DNA of 64,000 bases from an uncultured bacterium (GTDB lineage Bacteria; Armatimonadota; UBA5829). The DNA is taken from the NCBI GenBank assembly GCA_938074205.1, contig CALJES010000007.1:1-64000 (forward strand), written 5' to 3'. The first letter of the stretch is position 1; each line of letters opens with the position of its first letter. A model generated the notes under the pieces. That model did not search any database. It worked only from the letters and a program-made list of their open reading frames with translations, and was not told where the DNA came from. Below, one piece after another: positions 16,427 to 25,518 of this stretch. A program made the translations under genes and the position numbers.

Positions 16427-18406
16427 GTGCCAACCAAACTCGTCAAAATGATGGAACAGGTATACAGCCTAATAGGCCCGCAAGGTCGTTTTTCCCGTCT
16501 ATGCCCCGGCTACGAGTATAGGCAGGAGCAATTGGAAATGGCTCGAGCTGTGGCGGATGCGCTGATTCGTGGTCGTCATCTGCTTGTCGAAGCCGGAACG
16601 GGGGTTGGCAAAACTGTGGCCTACCTTGCCCCAGCCGTCCTTCACGCGCTATCTAAGACTCGACCGGTTGTCGTATCCACTCACACTTTAAACCTTCAGG
16701 GACAGCTGGTCAACAAAGACATCCCTCTGATGCAGCAGGTTATGGAGCACTACCCTTTTAAGGCTGTGGTGATGAAAGGTCGCGCCAACTTTCTGTGTTT
16801 GAATGAACTGGATGACGCCTCGTCACTGGTTGTTTATCAGGGAGATGCTCTTTTCGAGCGGTTGAAGCAGTGGGCCTCAGATACAGAAACCGGGGACATA
16901 AGCGAGCTGGACTTTGTGTTTCCCGATTGGCATGAGCTGTGTTCCAACCAGGATACTTGTAGGCGTCAGGAGTGCCCGTACTACGCCGACCGATGTTTCT
17001 ATTATCGCATGCGCCGCGCGGCGGAATCTGCAGATGTTATCGTAGTTAATCACGCGCTTTTCTTTGTCGATCTAGGCTTGCGAATGATGGATCCGAAGAA
17101 CGCCATCATACCGGACTATTGCGCCGTGGTGTTCGATGAGGCCCACCACCTGGAAGATGTCGCCTGCAACGCGTTCGGAATCGAGTTTTCAAACTATAGA
17201 GTGACGTCATTTCTGAACCGGCTTAGAAAGCGCCGCGACATTGCCGTTACCCAGGGCGAATACCAACTGATCCAAACCACAAACGATGAGCTTTTCGCCT
17301 TGTTTGAGGCCGTGCCGAAACAGGAGTTTTTTCTGGGGGAGCTTTACGAGTTTGTTCCGCGCGAAACCGTAGATAATAAGGCCTCTGAGCTGATAGTAAT
17401 GCTCGACAGCCTGAATACCCAGCTTGCCGAACAGCAGGCAGACGCGGACAAGGAGTTCAAAGACCGTATCCAGGGTTACAGGAATATGCTTACCGGGATG
17501 TCCACTGAGCTTCGTCAGGTCTTTTTCGGGTTGGATAAGGGGTATTTCAGCTGGGTTGAAAAACCTCCGAGCATGAGGCTTGTTCAGTGCGTTCTTCACT
17601 ATTCGCCGGTGAGCGTGGCAGATCTGCTTCGAGAGTGGTTGTGGGAATCTGTTGATTCGGTGATTTGCACTTCGGCAACGCTTTCAAACTCCGGCACGTT
17701 TTCTTATCTCAAAAGCAGGCTGGGGGTGACCGATTGCAACGAACTAATTCTCGGTTCGCCTTTTAATTATCGGTCTCAAGCGCTTCTTTATATTCCGGAA
17801 GATCTTGACAGTCCCTGCGAAACATCTGAATACGCCGACAGGCTCTCCGAGCGCATAAAGGAAATCCTTCTGGCAACCAATGGCCGCGCCTTTATCCTGT
17901 TCACAAGCTACCGGATGATGAATAATGTTTTCTATCGATTGAAGGATTGTATTCCGTTTCGGCTGCTTCGCCAGGGAGAGATGTCTAACGAGAGGCTGAT
18001 TAGCGAGTTTAAAGAGGACGAATCGACGTGTTTGATGGGAGTGTCCAGTTTCTGGGAGGGTGTCGACGTAAAAGGCGAACGCCTCTCCTGCGTGATAATA
18101 GACAAACTGCCCTTTGCTGTGCCCGATACGCCGATTAACAAAGCCCGCTATGCCCAGATAGCCGAGTCCGGAGGCGACTGGTTCCACGACTACGCGATAC
18201 CCCAGGCTCAAATAAGGCTCAGACAAGGCTTCGGAAGACTGATTCGCACTAGAACTGATTATGGGGTGGTGGCTATTCTCGATTCGCGCATCCGTAGCAA
18301 GTATTACGGCAGGGAGTTTCTTAGATACCTACCGTCCTGCAGAGTGACTGGTTCGGTGGAGGATATACGTCGGTTCTTCGATTCGTTGTCCGAACAGCCT
18401 GCGTAG
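16427..18406 (+). CDS. DinG-family ATP-dependent DNA helicase (XPD-like, iron-sulfur)
   Basis: The 659-residue SF2 helicase acts 5'-3' on DNA with displaced strands or R-loops in the characterised family. Walker A EAGTGVGKT lies near residue 55. The cysteines of a 4Fe-4S domain follow: NFLCLNE, then CSNQDTCRRQECPYYADRC. The DEAH box is VVFDEAHHLE, and the last helicase motif is QAQIRLRQGFGRLIRT. No N-terminal exonuclease domain is present. The start is uncertain: GTG at 16427 is the longest frame, and the ATG pair at 16448/16451 is equally possible. Neither has a good ribosome site. Confidence 0.88.
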   Translation: MPTKLVKMMEQVYSLIGPQGRFSRLCPGYEYRQEQLEMARAVADALIRGRHLLVEAGTGVGKTVAYLAPAVLHALSKTRPVVVSTHTLNLQGQLVNKDIPLMQQVMEHYPFKAVVMKGRANFLCLNELDDASSLVVYQGDALFERLKQWASDTETGDISELDFVFPDWHELCSNQDTCRRQECPYYADRCFYYRMRRAAESADVIVVNHALFFVDLGLRMMDPKNAIIPDYCAVVFDEAHHLEDVACNAFGIEFSNYRVTSFLNRLRKRRDIAVTQGEYQLIQTTNDELFALFEAVPKQEFFLGELYEFVPRETVDNKASELIVMLDSLNTQLAEQQADADKEFKDRIQGYRNMLTGMSTELRQVFFGLDKGYFSWVEKPPSMRLVQCVLHYSPVSVADLLREWLWESVDSVICTSATLSNSGTFSYLKSRLGVTDCNELILGSPFNYRSQALLYIPEDLDSPCETSEYADRLSERIKEILLATNGRAFILFTSYRMMNNVFYRLKDCIPFRLLRQGEMSNERLISEFKEDESTCLMGVSSFWEGVDVKGERLSCVIIDKLPFAVPDTPINKARYAQIAESGGDWFHDYAIPQAQIRLRQGFGRLIRTRTDYGVVAILDSRIRSKYYGREFLRYLPSCRVTGSVEDIRRFFDSLSEQPA

Positions 18407-18478
18407 TGCAGTTCGGCTTGCTGTGGCTATCGCTGCCGAGAGGGCTTTCCCGATCGAAACGCAACTGCCTTTGTGCGG

Positions 18479-19936
18479 TCAGGAATCTTCTGAGCCATCT
18501 GTTCCCGGAAGTAACACGGTGAACTTCGTTCCGGCTCCCTTTTTGCTTTCTAGTAGTATACTGCCGCCGTGAGAGTCCACTATGGCCTTGACGATTGATA
18601 AACCCAGCCCGGTACCCTCAGCGGTAAACTCGCGCGCGTCCTTGGATCGATAGAAATCCTCGAAAATGCGAGACTGCTCGGCCTCATCGATTCCTATGCC
18701 CTGGTCAGCTACCTCGATTTTGAGAAAATCCCCGCTTCTCGAAAGTCGAGCTTCTACCTTACCGCCGTCATACGAATACTTAACCGCGTTGCTGAGCAGA
18801 TTCGTCAGCAGTTCCTGTAGCTGCTCGGGGTTGCCAAGCACGCAGGGCGCGTCCCACGACACTCGTGTTTCTATGCGAATCCCGCGCGACTCAGCCTGAG
18901 GTCTTATTAGGGAAATTGTCTCGTCGAGCAGGGCCTTGAAATCGCACGTACACCGAGGAGCAGAGTCGGCGGGGGCTTCTTTTAGCGCGGCTAATGCTAG
19001 CAAATCCCTAACTAGAGCCAGGAGTTCCTGGGTTCTGGCCCTCGCGCGGGATATGGTATTCAACACGCGTTTAGGCACCTCGCCGTGAAGCCCTTCAGCA
19101 ACCACCCTCAGCAGGCTCTCAATCGCGGCAAGCGGCGATCTGAGCTCGTGCGCCACTTTTCTGAGGTATTTGGACTTTGCCCTCTCGGTTTCGGCGAGCT
19201 TTTGGTAAGCCTCTCGCAGACTGTCTGCGGTCTGCTGAAGCTGTTTGGAGAGGGTCATAACTTCCTGCTCTCGCTTTCTGAGGCGGGCAGTTATCGATGT
19301 GGCGAAATACACACAAATGTATAGAGAGGTAGTCATCACCCAGCACGCAGCAAAAACCTGGATGGGATCCTTATACAGCTTCGGATTCCCCATCCCCACA
19401 GGCGAAACATAATGCGGTAGCCAGCCGTGATATTCGCCAATAGCTATTAGCCAAAATATACCAACGGCAAGCGTGGCTTGTCCGAACGCTGCGCGCTTCG
19501 AAAGAAGAATGCTGGCGATGACCATGTGAAACACAAAATAGAACCCAAATAGGTTTTCTAGACCTCCAGATAGGTGAATAAGTGCGCCTAGAACAGCCAG
19601 GTCACAAGAAATCTGGACATTTGCAAGAACCGCGGAAGCACGTCCAACTCGCTCGGGGTGCAGACGCCGAACCCGCCGCCACAGCACAAGGCATATTGCG
19701 TTATAAATTGGTATCGCACTTGCGGCTAGAAGAAGTTTGGTCCACGGTAGGTCGCAGACGAAAACCTTTTTTACAATGAGTATTGTGGCGGTGACGCCGG
19801 CAAACGCTACCCATCGGAGATTAATGAGCCAGCCGATGCGCTCGATTAACTCCAACTGCGACAAAGTCAGTTCACTGTTGGACGAGCTCTTCACAGAGCC
19901 TGCGCCCTGCGCATTATCCTGGTTCATATTGCGCAC
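18479..19936 (-). CDS. Membrane sensor histidine kinase
   Basis: The 485-residue kinase has six predicted membrane helices in residues 38-215, arranged like an integral-membrane sensor without a large periplasmic domain. A short coiled coil (about 222-255) follows. HisKA carries the phospho-accepting His263 in VAHELRSPLA. The ATPase domain shows N383 (LLSNAVKYS), DQGIGI (411-416) and GTGLGLS (441-447). All catalytic boxes are intact. The receiver gene lies 7 bases upstream on the same strand, so the two form a two-component operon. The signal is unknown. Confidence 0.9.
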   Translation of the reverse strand: MRNMNQDNAQGAGSVKSSSNSELTLSQLELIERIGWLINLRWVAFAGVTATILIVKKVFVCDLPWTKLLLAASAIPIYNAICLVLWRRVRRLHPERVGRASAVLANVQISCDLAVLGALIHLSGGLENLFGFYFVFHMVIASILLSKRAAFGQATLAVGIFWLIAIGEYHGWLPHYVSPVGMGNPKLYKDPIQVFAACWVMTTSLYICVYFATSITARLRKREQEVMTLSKQLQQTADSLREAYQKLAETERAKSKYLRKVAHELRSPLAAIESLLRVVAEGLHGEVPKRVLNTISRARARTQELLALVRDLLALAALKEAPADSAPRCTCDFKALLDETISLIRPQAESRGIRIETRVSWDAPCVLGNPEQLQELLTNLLSNAVKYSYDGGKVEARLSRSGDFLKIEVADQGIGIDEAEQSRIFEDFYRSKDAREFTAEGTGLGLSIVKAIVDSHGGSILLESKKGAGTKFTVLLPGTDGSEDS

Positions 19937-19943
19937 CGGAGGT

Positions 19944-20354
19944 CTATGATCGTTTCAGGACCGCTTCTATCTTGGCGGCCAATAGGTCTGGGTCTATCGG
20001 CTTGTCAATAAACGCTTGCGCGGGCAGATACTCTCCGGTCTCGTCGGATTCGCCTTCGTGGAATCTGAATGTTGTTCTTTCGTGTATGGAGCTGAGAATT
20101 ATTACGGGGATGTCCCGCAGCTGGGGGTCTTTGTGGTGTCGAAGCTTGGACAGCCAATTGAAGCCCTCTGTTCCGTGGGGCATCATAATGTCTAGCACTA
20201 CGACATCCGGCCTTCCTTCTTCGAGGCACTTAGTGCCTTCTTCTGGCCCAGACGCCGTCATCACCTCGTAGCCTCGGCTTTCAAGCAATAGCCGAGAGGT
20301 TTCCAAGATGTCCGGATCATCGTCGATAACAAGTACTTTTGCCTTCTGTCCCAC
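19944..20354 (-). CDS. Single-domain response regulator (CheY-like receiver)
   Basis: The 136-residue protein is just a receiver domain: acidic pair IDDDPD, phospho-acceptor Asp in VVLDIMMP, the Ser/Thr switch LSSIHE and Lys in FIDKPID. It has no output domain, so it must act by protein contact or as a phosphorelay intermediate for the adjacent kinase. The frame continues to a TTG at 20387. I prefer the GTG at 20354, which has AAAGGA about 11 bases upstream. The phospho-Asp and switch loop are separated by a longer-than-usual insert (RFHEGESDETGEY lies after the switch). Confidence 0.83.
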   Translation of the reverse strand: MGQKAKVLVIDDDPDILETSRLLLESRGYEVMTASGPEEGTKCLEEGRPDVVVLDIMMPHGTEGFNWLSKLRHHKDPQLRDIPVIILSSIHERTTFRFHEGESDETGEYLPAQAFIDKPIDPDLLAAKIEAVLKRS

Positions 20355-20469
20355 TTCTTTACCACATCCTTTCGCAGTTTCTGACAAATCAAATGTACTT
20401 CGGCTTCGAACACATTCTACATTGCACTTCGACCTGGGTCAACGAGCATAAGGCCGACCGCCGCGTCGC

Positions 20470-21807
20470 TTAAAAGCTTACGTACCTGGCTTTTCCGCTT
20501 TCCAAAGGCCGCTGAGTGTAGCCGGGTCTGCCAAGGATTTCAGACATATTCCGCTTGTAGGCCTCGACGCCGGGCTGATCGAACGGGTTTACTCCAAGCA
20601 TAATCCCTCCCACCGCACATGCGATCTCGAAGAAATAGATTAAAGCGCCTAGTGCATAGGCATCCAGCTTTTCGATAACCACGGTCATGTTCGGCACGCC
20701 GCCGTGCCTATGCGCAAGGGCAGTTGCCTCGTATGCCACACGATTGACGTAGTTGAGGGTTCGCTCTTTTTCGGATTCTTTGTTGGCAATGAAGTTGAGC
20801 TGGTCGACATCGTCGTCCTGGTGCGGAATCGCAAGTGCAGGCCCATCGTCGCGAACCTCGATGAACGTTTCAAAAAGATCGCGGCGACCTTCCTGCACGT
20901 ATTGGCCTAGCGAGTGAAGATCTGTCGTATAAAGAGCGGACGTGGGGAATACGCCTGTCCTTTCCTTACCGTGGCTTTCGCCGAAAAGCTGTTTCCACCA
21001 TTCTGCTAAGTAGTGCAGGTGGGGTTCGAACGTGGCCAGAAGCTCGATCGTCATCCCCTGTTCCAAGAGCAGATTGCGAGCTGCGGCGTAGTAGTATGCC
21101 GGGTTCGATAGGGGATCGGTCGACTTACACAGCTCGGCGCATCGTGCTGCGCCCTCGCGAAGCTTATTGATCTCCACCCCTGCGTATGCGATGGGCAAAA
21201 GCCCTACGGATGAGAGCACCGAGTATCTGCCGCCAATGTCGCTGGGCACGACGAAGCTTTCGTAACCTTCCTCGTCAGCTAGTTTGCGAAGAGCGCCCTT
21301 CTTGGCGTCAGCGGTTACGACTATCAGTTGTTTGGCGTTGGTAGACGCAAGGTCTTTCATAAGCCTCAGGGCGATAGCCGGCTCTATCGTGGTGCCCGAT
21401 TTGGACACCACATTGATTGCCACTCGCTTGCCCTCCAGCTTCGCACGCAGACGCGAATGGTAAGCAGCGGATATGTTAATTCCGGCATAGGCGACGCAGT
21501 CCGGATCTTGCCCAAGAGCCTCAATCACAGCCCTGGCGCCCAGGTATGAGCCGCCTATTCCTATCAGCAGAAGCACGTCGCTTTCGCGTTTGAGTCTGGC
21601 GGCAGTTTCCGCAATGCGCGCTAACTCCTCTTCGCTTAGTATCTTGTCCGGATTTAGCCAGCCGGTGTAAGCTGCACCCCTGCATCTTCGAGACCGCAGC
21701 AGGTTGTCCGCCAACTCAATCTGGTCCTTGCGCGCACAGATCATTTCCTCGGTGACATTGGGTCTAAGATAATCCGTCCGAAGTGCTATAGGCAGTTTTT
21801 CAAACAT
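20470..21807 (-). CDS. pgi: Glucose-6-phosphate isomerase
   Basis: Pgi interconverts glucose 6-phosphate and fructose 6-phosphate. The 445 residues match the short bacterial form (Bacillus/Thermotoga type). GIGGSYLGARAVIEAL, VVSKSGTTIEPAIA and GGRYSVLSSVG cover the SIS-type sugar-phosphate site. The C-terminal GVEAYKRNM carries the catalytic Lys. An AAGGAG site precedes the ATG. It is the last gene of the prs-pth-UroD-like-pgi run, 25 bases after its neighbour. Confidence 0.95.
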   Translation of the reverse strand: MFEKLPIALRTDYLRPNVTEEMICARKDQIELADNLLRSRRCRGAAYTGWLNPDKILSEEELARIAETAARLKRESDVLLLIGIGGSYLGARAVIEALGQDPDCVAYAGINISAAYHSRLRAKLEGKRVAINVVSKSGTTIEPAIALRLMKDLASTNAKQLIVVTADAKKGALRKLADEEGYESFVVPSDIGGRYSVLSSVGLLPIAYAGVEINKLREGAARCAELCKSTDPLSNPAYYYAAARNLLLEQGMTIELLATFEPHLHYLAEWWKQLFGESHGKERTGVFPTSALYTTDLHSLGQYVQEGRRDLFETFIEVRDDGPALAIPHQDDDVDQLNFIANKESEKERTLNYVNRVAYEATALAHRHGGVPNMTVVIEKLDAYALGALIYFFEIACAVGGIMLGVNPFDQPGVEAYKRNMSEILGRPGYTQRPLESGKARYVSF

Positions 21808-21832
21808 GAATTTGACTCCTTGCTTGTCTTGT

Positions 21833-22954
21833 CTACTTCCAACCGGTAATGCGGGCTAGCAGATCGCAGTATTCAACCATGGCAGGCCAGCTTACGTCTG
21901 GTGGTATACCGTGATCGCAGCCGGGAATGTATCCGCCGGACTTTATAACCGGCGAAAGACGCTCCAGCTCGCGCCTTATCGCGTCGCCACCTTTGGCCAT
22001 GGCCCTCTTGTCTACTCCGCCCCTGAATGCCATCTTTCTCCCGAAATCAGCCCTGTACTGATTGATGTCGTTTCCGGCCGCCACCTCTACAGGATCACAG
22101 CAGTTTATTCCATACTCGATCCAAACCGGTATTAGCTCGCCGATGTAGCCGTCGGAATCTACGTCGTACACCGGACAGCCATACGAGCGAATTATTTCAT
22201 TCCACTGGCCGTAACACGGGCCCAGGAACTCGCGCGCCATATCCGGCGAGATCATAGCCTTTTGCTTGTATGCCATATCCTCAGATATCAATACATAGTC
22301 TACGTTGACATACGGCAACACCTTAAGGAGCAACTTGGAAATAAAATCTGTCCAGAATTTGATCATATCCCGGATCAGCGCCGGATTGTCTATGAACAGC
22401 ATGCAAAGCTTTTCGAACCCAAGCCATTCCCTCAGCTGCCAAAACGGTCCGTGAAAGTGGATGCCAACTACATAGCTCCTGTCGGCGATCTGCTTGCCCA
22501 GATCCTCTACGTTTGCCGGAACCCGCGATGGATCTTCCGGGTCGTAGCGAGATTTCATTTGCTCCCAATCTGCCCAGCTCTCCACCGGGCACTTTATCCA
22601 CCTGCGTGTGACGAAATCTATGGCGCTGCGAAGATATGTGAAGTCATACTGCTTTGAGATCTCGACGATGTTGCCTTTCCAGTCCTGAACTATAATCGTA
22701 TCCTCGCGCTCTTCGATAACTTTTTCCTCGAACTCGGGTATCATCTGGTGGCGAATGTAGACGCCGGGCCCTGTAGGTGATGGAGGCTCTATGCCGATAA
22801 TCTCCCGCAAATATACCTGCCAGTCTACGCCCTCAGGCAAACCTTGCTTATGCCACGTCTCCAGGGTAGACTTTCTGGGCGAACCAGGCTGAAAGGGTAT
22901 GCGGTCCGGCTTGCCGAAGAGCAGGGTTTCCAGGTAGCGCTGGCGGTCGGTCAC
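21833..22954 (-). CDS. Uroporphyrinogen decarboxylase-like protein (URO-D/MtaA superfamily)
   Basis: The 373-residue cytoplasmic protein has the URO-D TIM-barrel pattern. It starts with RERYLETLLFGKPDRIP-like text (here RQRYLETLLFGKPDRIPF) and has FHGPFWQLREWLGFE, VDYVLISEDMAYK and a late MAFRGGVDKR. It lacks the HemE N-terminal signature with the paired substrate Arg residues, so a porphyrin role is doubtful. Superfamily members include corrinoid-dependent methyltransferases. The start overlaps the pth stop by four bases (ATGA). The neighbouring CobO gene and a second paralogue (45889) would suit corrinoid chemistry, but that is inference. Confidence 0.75.
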   Translation of the reverse strand: MTDRQRYLETLLFGKPDRIPFQPGSPRKSTLETWHKQGLPEGVDWQVYLREIIGIEPPSPTGPGVYIRHQMIPEFEEKVIEEREDTIIVQDWKGNIVEISKQYDFTYLRSAIDFVTRRWIKCPVESWADWEQMKSRYDPEDPSRVPANVEDLGKQIADRSYVVGIHFHGPFWQLREWLGFEKLCMLFIDNPALIRDMIKFWTDFISKLLLKVLPYVNVDYVLISEDMAYKQKAMISPDMAREFLGPCYGQWNEIIRSYGCPVYDVDSDGYIGELIPVWIEYGINCCDPVEVAAGNDINQYRADFGRKMAFRGGVDKRAMAKGGDAIRRELERLSPVIKSGGYIPGCDHGIPPDVSWPAMVEYCDLLARITGWK

Positions 22955-23517
22955 GAATTTGTCTCCTTTCGATTGTAGATGTTCATGGCTGCTTCCAAGC
23001 CCTCGGCGATGATTATCTCGAGCGCGTCCGCAGCCTGCTCGATTACGGGCGTGATTACTGCTTTTTCCTGTCGTGTAAACCGCGAAAGCACGTGATCGAT
23101 AGCGTCGCCCGAGCGTCCTATCCCGATTCGTATCCGTGGGAATTCCGAGGATCCAAGCTTTTGTATGATAGACTCCACACCTCTATGTCCGCCGGAGGAG
23201 CCTTTGGCTCGGATCCGCAGCCGCCCCAGGGGCAGGTCTATGTCGTCGTAGACCACGATGATCTCCGACGGTTGCAGGTTGTGCTCCCGCGCCAGCGCCG
23301 CCACAGCAGTGCCGCTAAGGTTCATATAAGTCTGCGGCTTTGCCAGAAGAATCTCCTGATCGCCTTGCACAAGCTTTCCCACCAGCGCGCGATGTCTTCT
23401 GGATCGGATGTGCACTCCGTGGCGCTTGGCAAAACGGTCCAAAACATCGAAGCCCACGTTGTGGCGTGTGTGAGCGTATTGTCGGCCGGGGTTACCCAGC
23501 CCAACTATCATCTTCAC
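22951..23517 (-). CDS. pth: Peptidyl-tRNA hydrolase
   Basis: Pth cleaves peptidyl-tRNA released from stalled ribosomes. The 188-residue protein carries MIVGLGNPG, the catalytic His in TRHNVGF, the Asp in VVYDDIDLP and KGSSGGHRGVESI. All catalytic residues are present. Its start overlaps the prs stop by four bases and its stop overlaps the next start by four bases, so the genes are translationally coupled. prs-pth order is common in bacteria. Confidence 0.95.
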   Translation of the reverse strand: MKMIVGLGNPGRQYAHTRHNVGFDVLDRFAKRHGVHIRSRRHRALVGKLVQGDQEILLAKPQTYMNLSGTAVAALAREHNLQPSEIIVVYDDIDLPLGRLRIRAKGSSGGHRGVESIIQKLGSSEFPRIRIGIGRSGDAIDHVLSRFTRQEKAVITPVIEQAADALEIIIAEGLEAAMNIYNRKETNS

Positions 23518-24473
23518 GATTGCGAGTTCCAGTGCTGACTGAATAGCTCGCTAACGCTACCCTCGTTGTGAATCCGCTTTATCGCCTCAGCGAGCAGACC
23601 GGCTACGGATACGATGACAATCTTGGAGTCGCGTTTTTCAGGCGGTATCGGGATTGTATCCGTCGTAATGATCTTCTTTATGGGAGATTCCACCAGCTTC
23701 CGCGCGGCATCGCCAGAGAAAACAGGGTGCGTACACGCTGCATAGACTTCCTTGGCGCCTCGCTCTAATAGAGCGTTAGCACCTCCTATTACTGAGCCTC
23801 CGGTATCAATTAGATCATCTATGATTATGGCACTTCGCCCTTTCACCTCGCCTATGACTTCGATCACCTCTGTCTTGTTAGGCGCAGGCCGACGCTTGGC
23901 GATAATCGCTAGCGGTGTGCCCAAGAACTCAGCAAGTGCCCTGGCTCGCGCAACTCCCCCCACATCGGGTGATACCACGACGGCGTCGTCGAGAGGTATG
24001 TTCTTGAGCAGATAGTCAGCTATAATCGGTCCTGCATACAGGTGGTCGGCAGGGATGTCGAAAAAACCCATTATCTGGCCTGAGTGAACATCAACAGTGA
24101 GTATTCGGCTGGCACCTGCAACCGTAAGCAAGTTCGCCACAAGCTTTGCCGACACAGGTTCCCTGGGCCTTACTTTCCTGTCTTGGCGAGCATAGAAGTA
24201 GTAAGGCATAACCACATTAACTCGCCTGGCTGACGCGCGCTTGCACGAGTCGATCATTATTAGAAGTTCCATTAGGTGCTCGTTGACAGGGGCAGCCGCC
24301 GACTGCAAAAGAAATACATCGTCTCCCCTAACACTCTGGTTGACCTGAACGTAAAACTCGCCGTCCAGGAACCTGCGCACAAGCATCTCGCCTACTGGAA
24401 TGCCCAGGTGATCGGCAATTTTCTGTGCCAGTTCGGGGTTGCCGGTGCCCGAAAAGAATCGTAGATCGTTCAT
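23514..24473 (-). CDS. prs: Ribose-phosphate pyrophosphokinase (PRPP synthetase)
   Basis: The 319-residue enzyme makes PRPP for nucleotide, His and Trp synthesis. MNDLRFFSGTGNPELA is the usual N-terminus. FLLQS, the PRPP loop IIDDLIDTGGS and YYFYARQDRKVRPREP are conserved. The start at 24473 is chosen because GGTGAGG lies 7 bases upstream and it matches the family; the frame remains open to 24503. An extended -10 promoter (24546-24554) drives the operon. Confidence 0.95.
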   Translation of the reverse strand: MNDLRFFSGTGNPELAQKIADHLGIPVGEMLVRRFLDGEFYVQVNQSVRGDDVFLLQSAAAPVNEHLMELLIMIDSCKRASARRVNVVMPYYFYARQDRKVRPREPVSAKLVANLLTVAGASRILTVDVHSGQIMGFFDIPADHLYAGPIIADYLLKNIPLDDAVVVSPDVGGVARARALAEFLGTPLAIIAKRRPAPNKTEVIEVIGEVKGRSAIIIDDLIDTGGSVIGGANALLERGAKEVYAACTHPVFSGDAARKLVESPIKKIITTDTIPIPPEKRDSKIVIVSVAGLLAEAIKRIHNEGSVSELFSQHWNSQS

Positions 24474-24545
24474 TTGATGCCTCACCTGATGATCTTTTGC
24501 CAAGCGGATTGTTGGAGTCGGTAGGTCCCTAAAACTCCGCGCAAC

Positions 24546-24554
24546 ATTATACCA
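24546..24554 (-). promoter_or_regulatory. Extended -10 promoter of the prs operon
   Basis: On the minus strand, TGGTATAAT forms an extended -10 box without a good -35, about 75 bases before the prs start. Confidence 0.55.
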
Positions 24555-24644
24555 AAACTGCTAGTTTGCCGGCACATTACACGGTCGGCTCTATAGGGGC
24601 ATATACTAGCGTAGCATTCACACGTGTTTTAATGAGAATTGTTC

Positions 24645-24673
24645 TTGACTGTTGCCGGAATTAGCCATAGAAT
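24645..24673 (+). promoter_or_regulatory. Sigma-70 promoter of the small lipoprotein-like gene
   Basis: TTGACT (24645-24650), a 17-base spacer and TAGAAT (24668-24673) lie about 48 bases before the start at 24722. Confidence 0.7.
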
Positions 24674-24721
24674 GCGTGTGAGTTCTGTAGTTATATCTAC
24701 TCTATCTGAGGAGGCAAGGCA

Positions 24722-25408
24722 ATGAGAAGGAACGGGACTTCGGTTTGCTTTTTGGCGGTGACGTTAGTGTTGTGCGGGTGCGGTGGGCTGCTGGCAGACG
24801 AGGTGAATACAGCAACCCTCATCCCGCCGCCGGCAATCTCGGTTCCGTATGGCGGGAATGTCGTGACCGAGATAAACATCAGCGACGCGGACTTGTTGGG
24901 CATAATCAAGCAGATCATACCCGCAATCGGCGAGATCATCCAAGTAGCTGCACCGGCAATGTCCGGGGGCTCACCAGAAGCGCGGGTCAAAGCACAACTG
25001 GAAGCGCTACAGAAAATCGACTTCCAGGGCCTAGCGGACGCCATAAGCGGTATCAAGAACATCAGAGTCTTGGTTGTGAAATATCCTCGTCCGCCTGAAC
25101 CGTCGCTTCTTCTCAAACAGCTAGATGCGGGCGTGGCGAAACTGGGCCAGTTCACCAGGATCATTGTTCACACTGGTGACCCAATGCCTTTGCCGTTTTC
25201 CCCCAGTGTAATGGCCGTCTACGCAAAGGCAGATGGCCAGGGCTACGTGGGCTATGGGTTTGAACGCGGCAAATTGTACGCTTTCAGGATCGTTGGAAGC
25301 GCGGATTTTGAGAAGCTCATAAAGTGGGGCACCGAAACCGTCAAGACCGTTTTCGGCGCCATGAAAGTAGAGCCGGTCTCAGAGATTCCATCGCCGCAAA
25401 ATCAATAA
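24722..25408 (+). CDS. Exported protein of unknown function, possible lipoprotein
   Basis: The 228-residue protein has a signal peptide, and VLCGCG (about 17-22) is a possible but imperfect lipobox. The mature part has an amphipathic region (about 45-105) and a domain with mixed strands (about 115-210). It loosely resembles DUF4252-type secreted proteins, but I cannot confirm this. GGAGG lies 8-12 bases before the ATG and a good promoter is upstream. The gene is monocistronic and precedes glmS by 110 bases. Confidence 0.6.
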   Translation: MRRNGTSVCFLAVTLVLCGCGGLLADEVNTATLIPPPAISVPYGGNVVTEINISDADLLGIIKQIIPAIGEIIQVAAPAMSGGSPEARVKAQLEALQKIDFQGLADAISGIKNIRVLVVKYPRPPEPSLLLKQLDAGVAKLGQFTRIIVHTGDPMPLPFSPSVMAVYAKADGQGYVGYGFERGKLYAFRIVGSADFEKLIKWGTETVKTVFGAMKVEPVSEIPSPQNQ

Positions 25409-25518
25409 TTAAGGCCCTTCACGGCATGGCGTAAACGTTTTGCCTTGTCTTAGCGTTATTCATTTGTGCACCGATAATCTATGTTGTAACAGTAGCGCGG
25501 AGGTGCGATAGTCCTAGA

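Noticed and set aside
25409-25518. glmS ribozyme in the glmS leader
   Set aside because: The leader is only 110 bases and lacks the conserved ribozyme core beginning AGCGCC.
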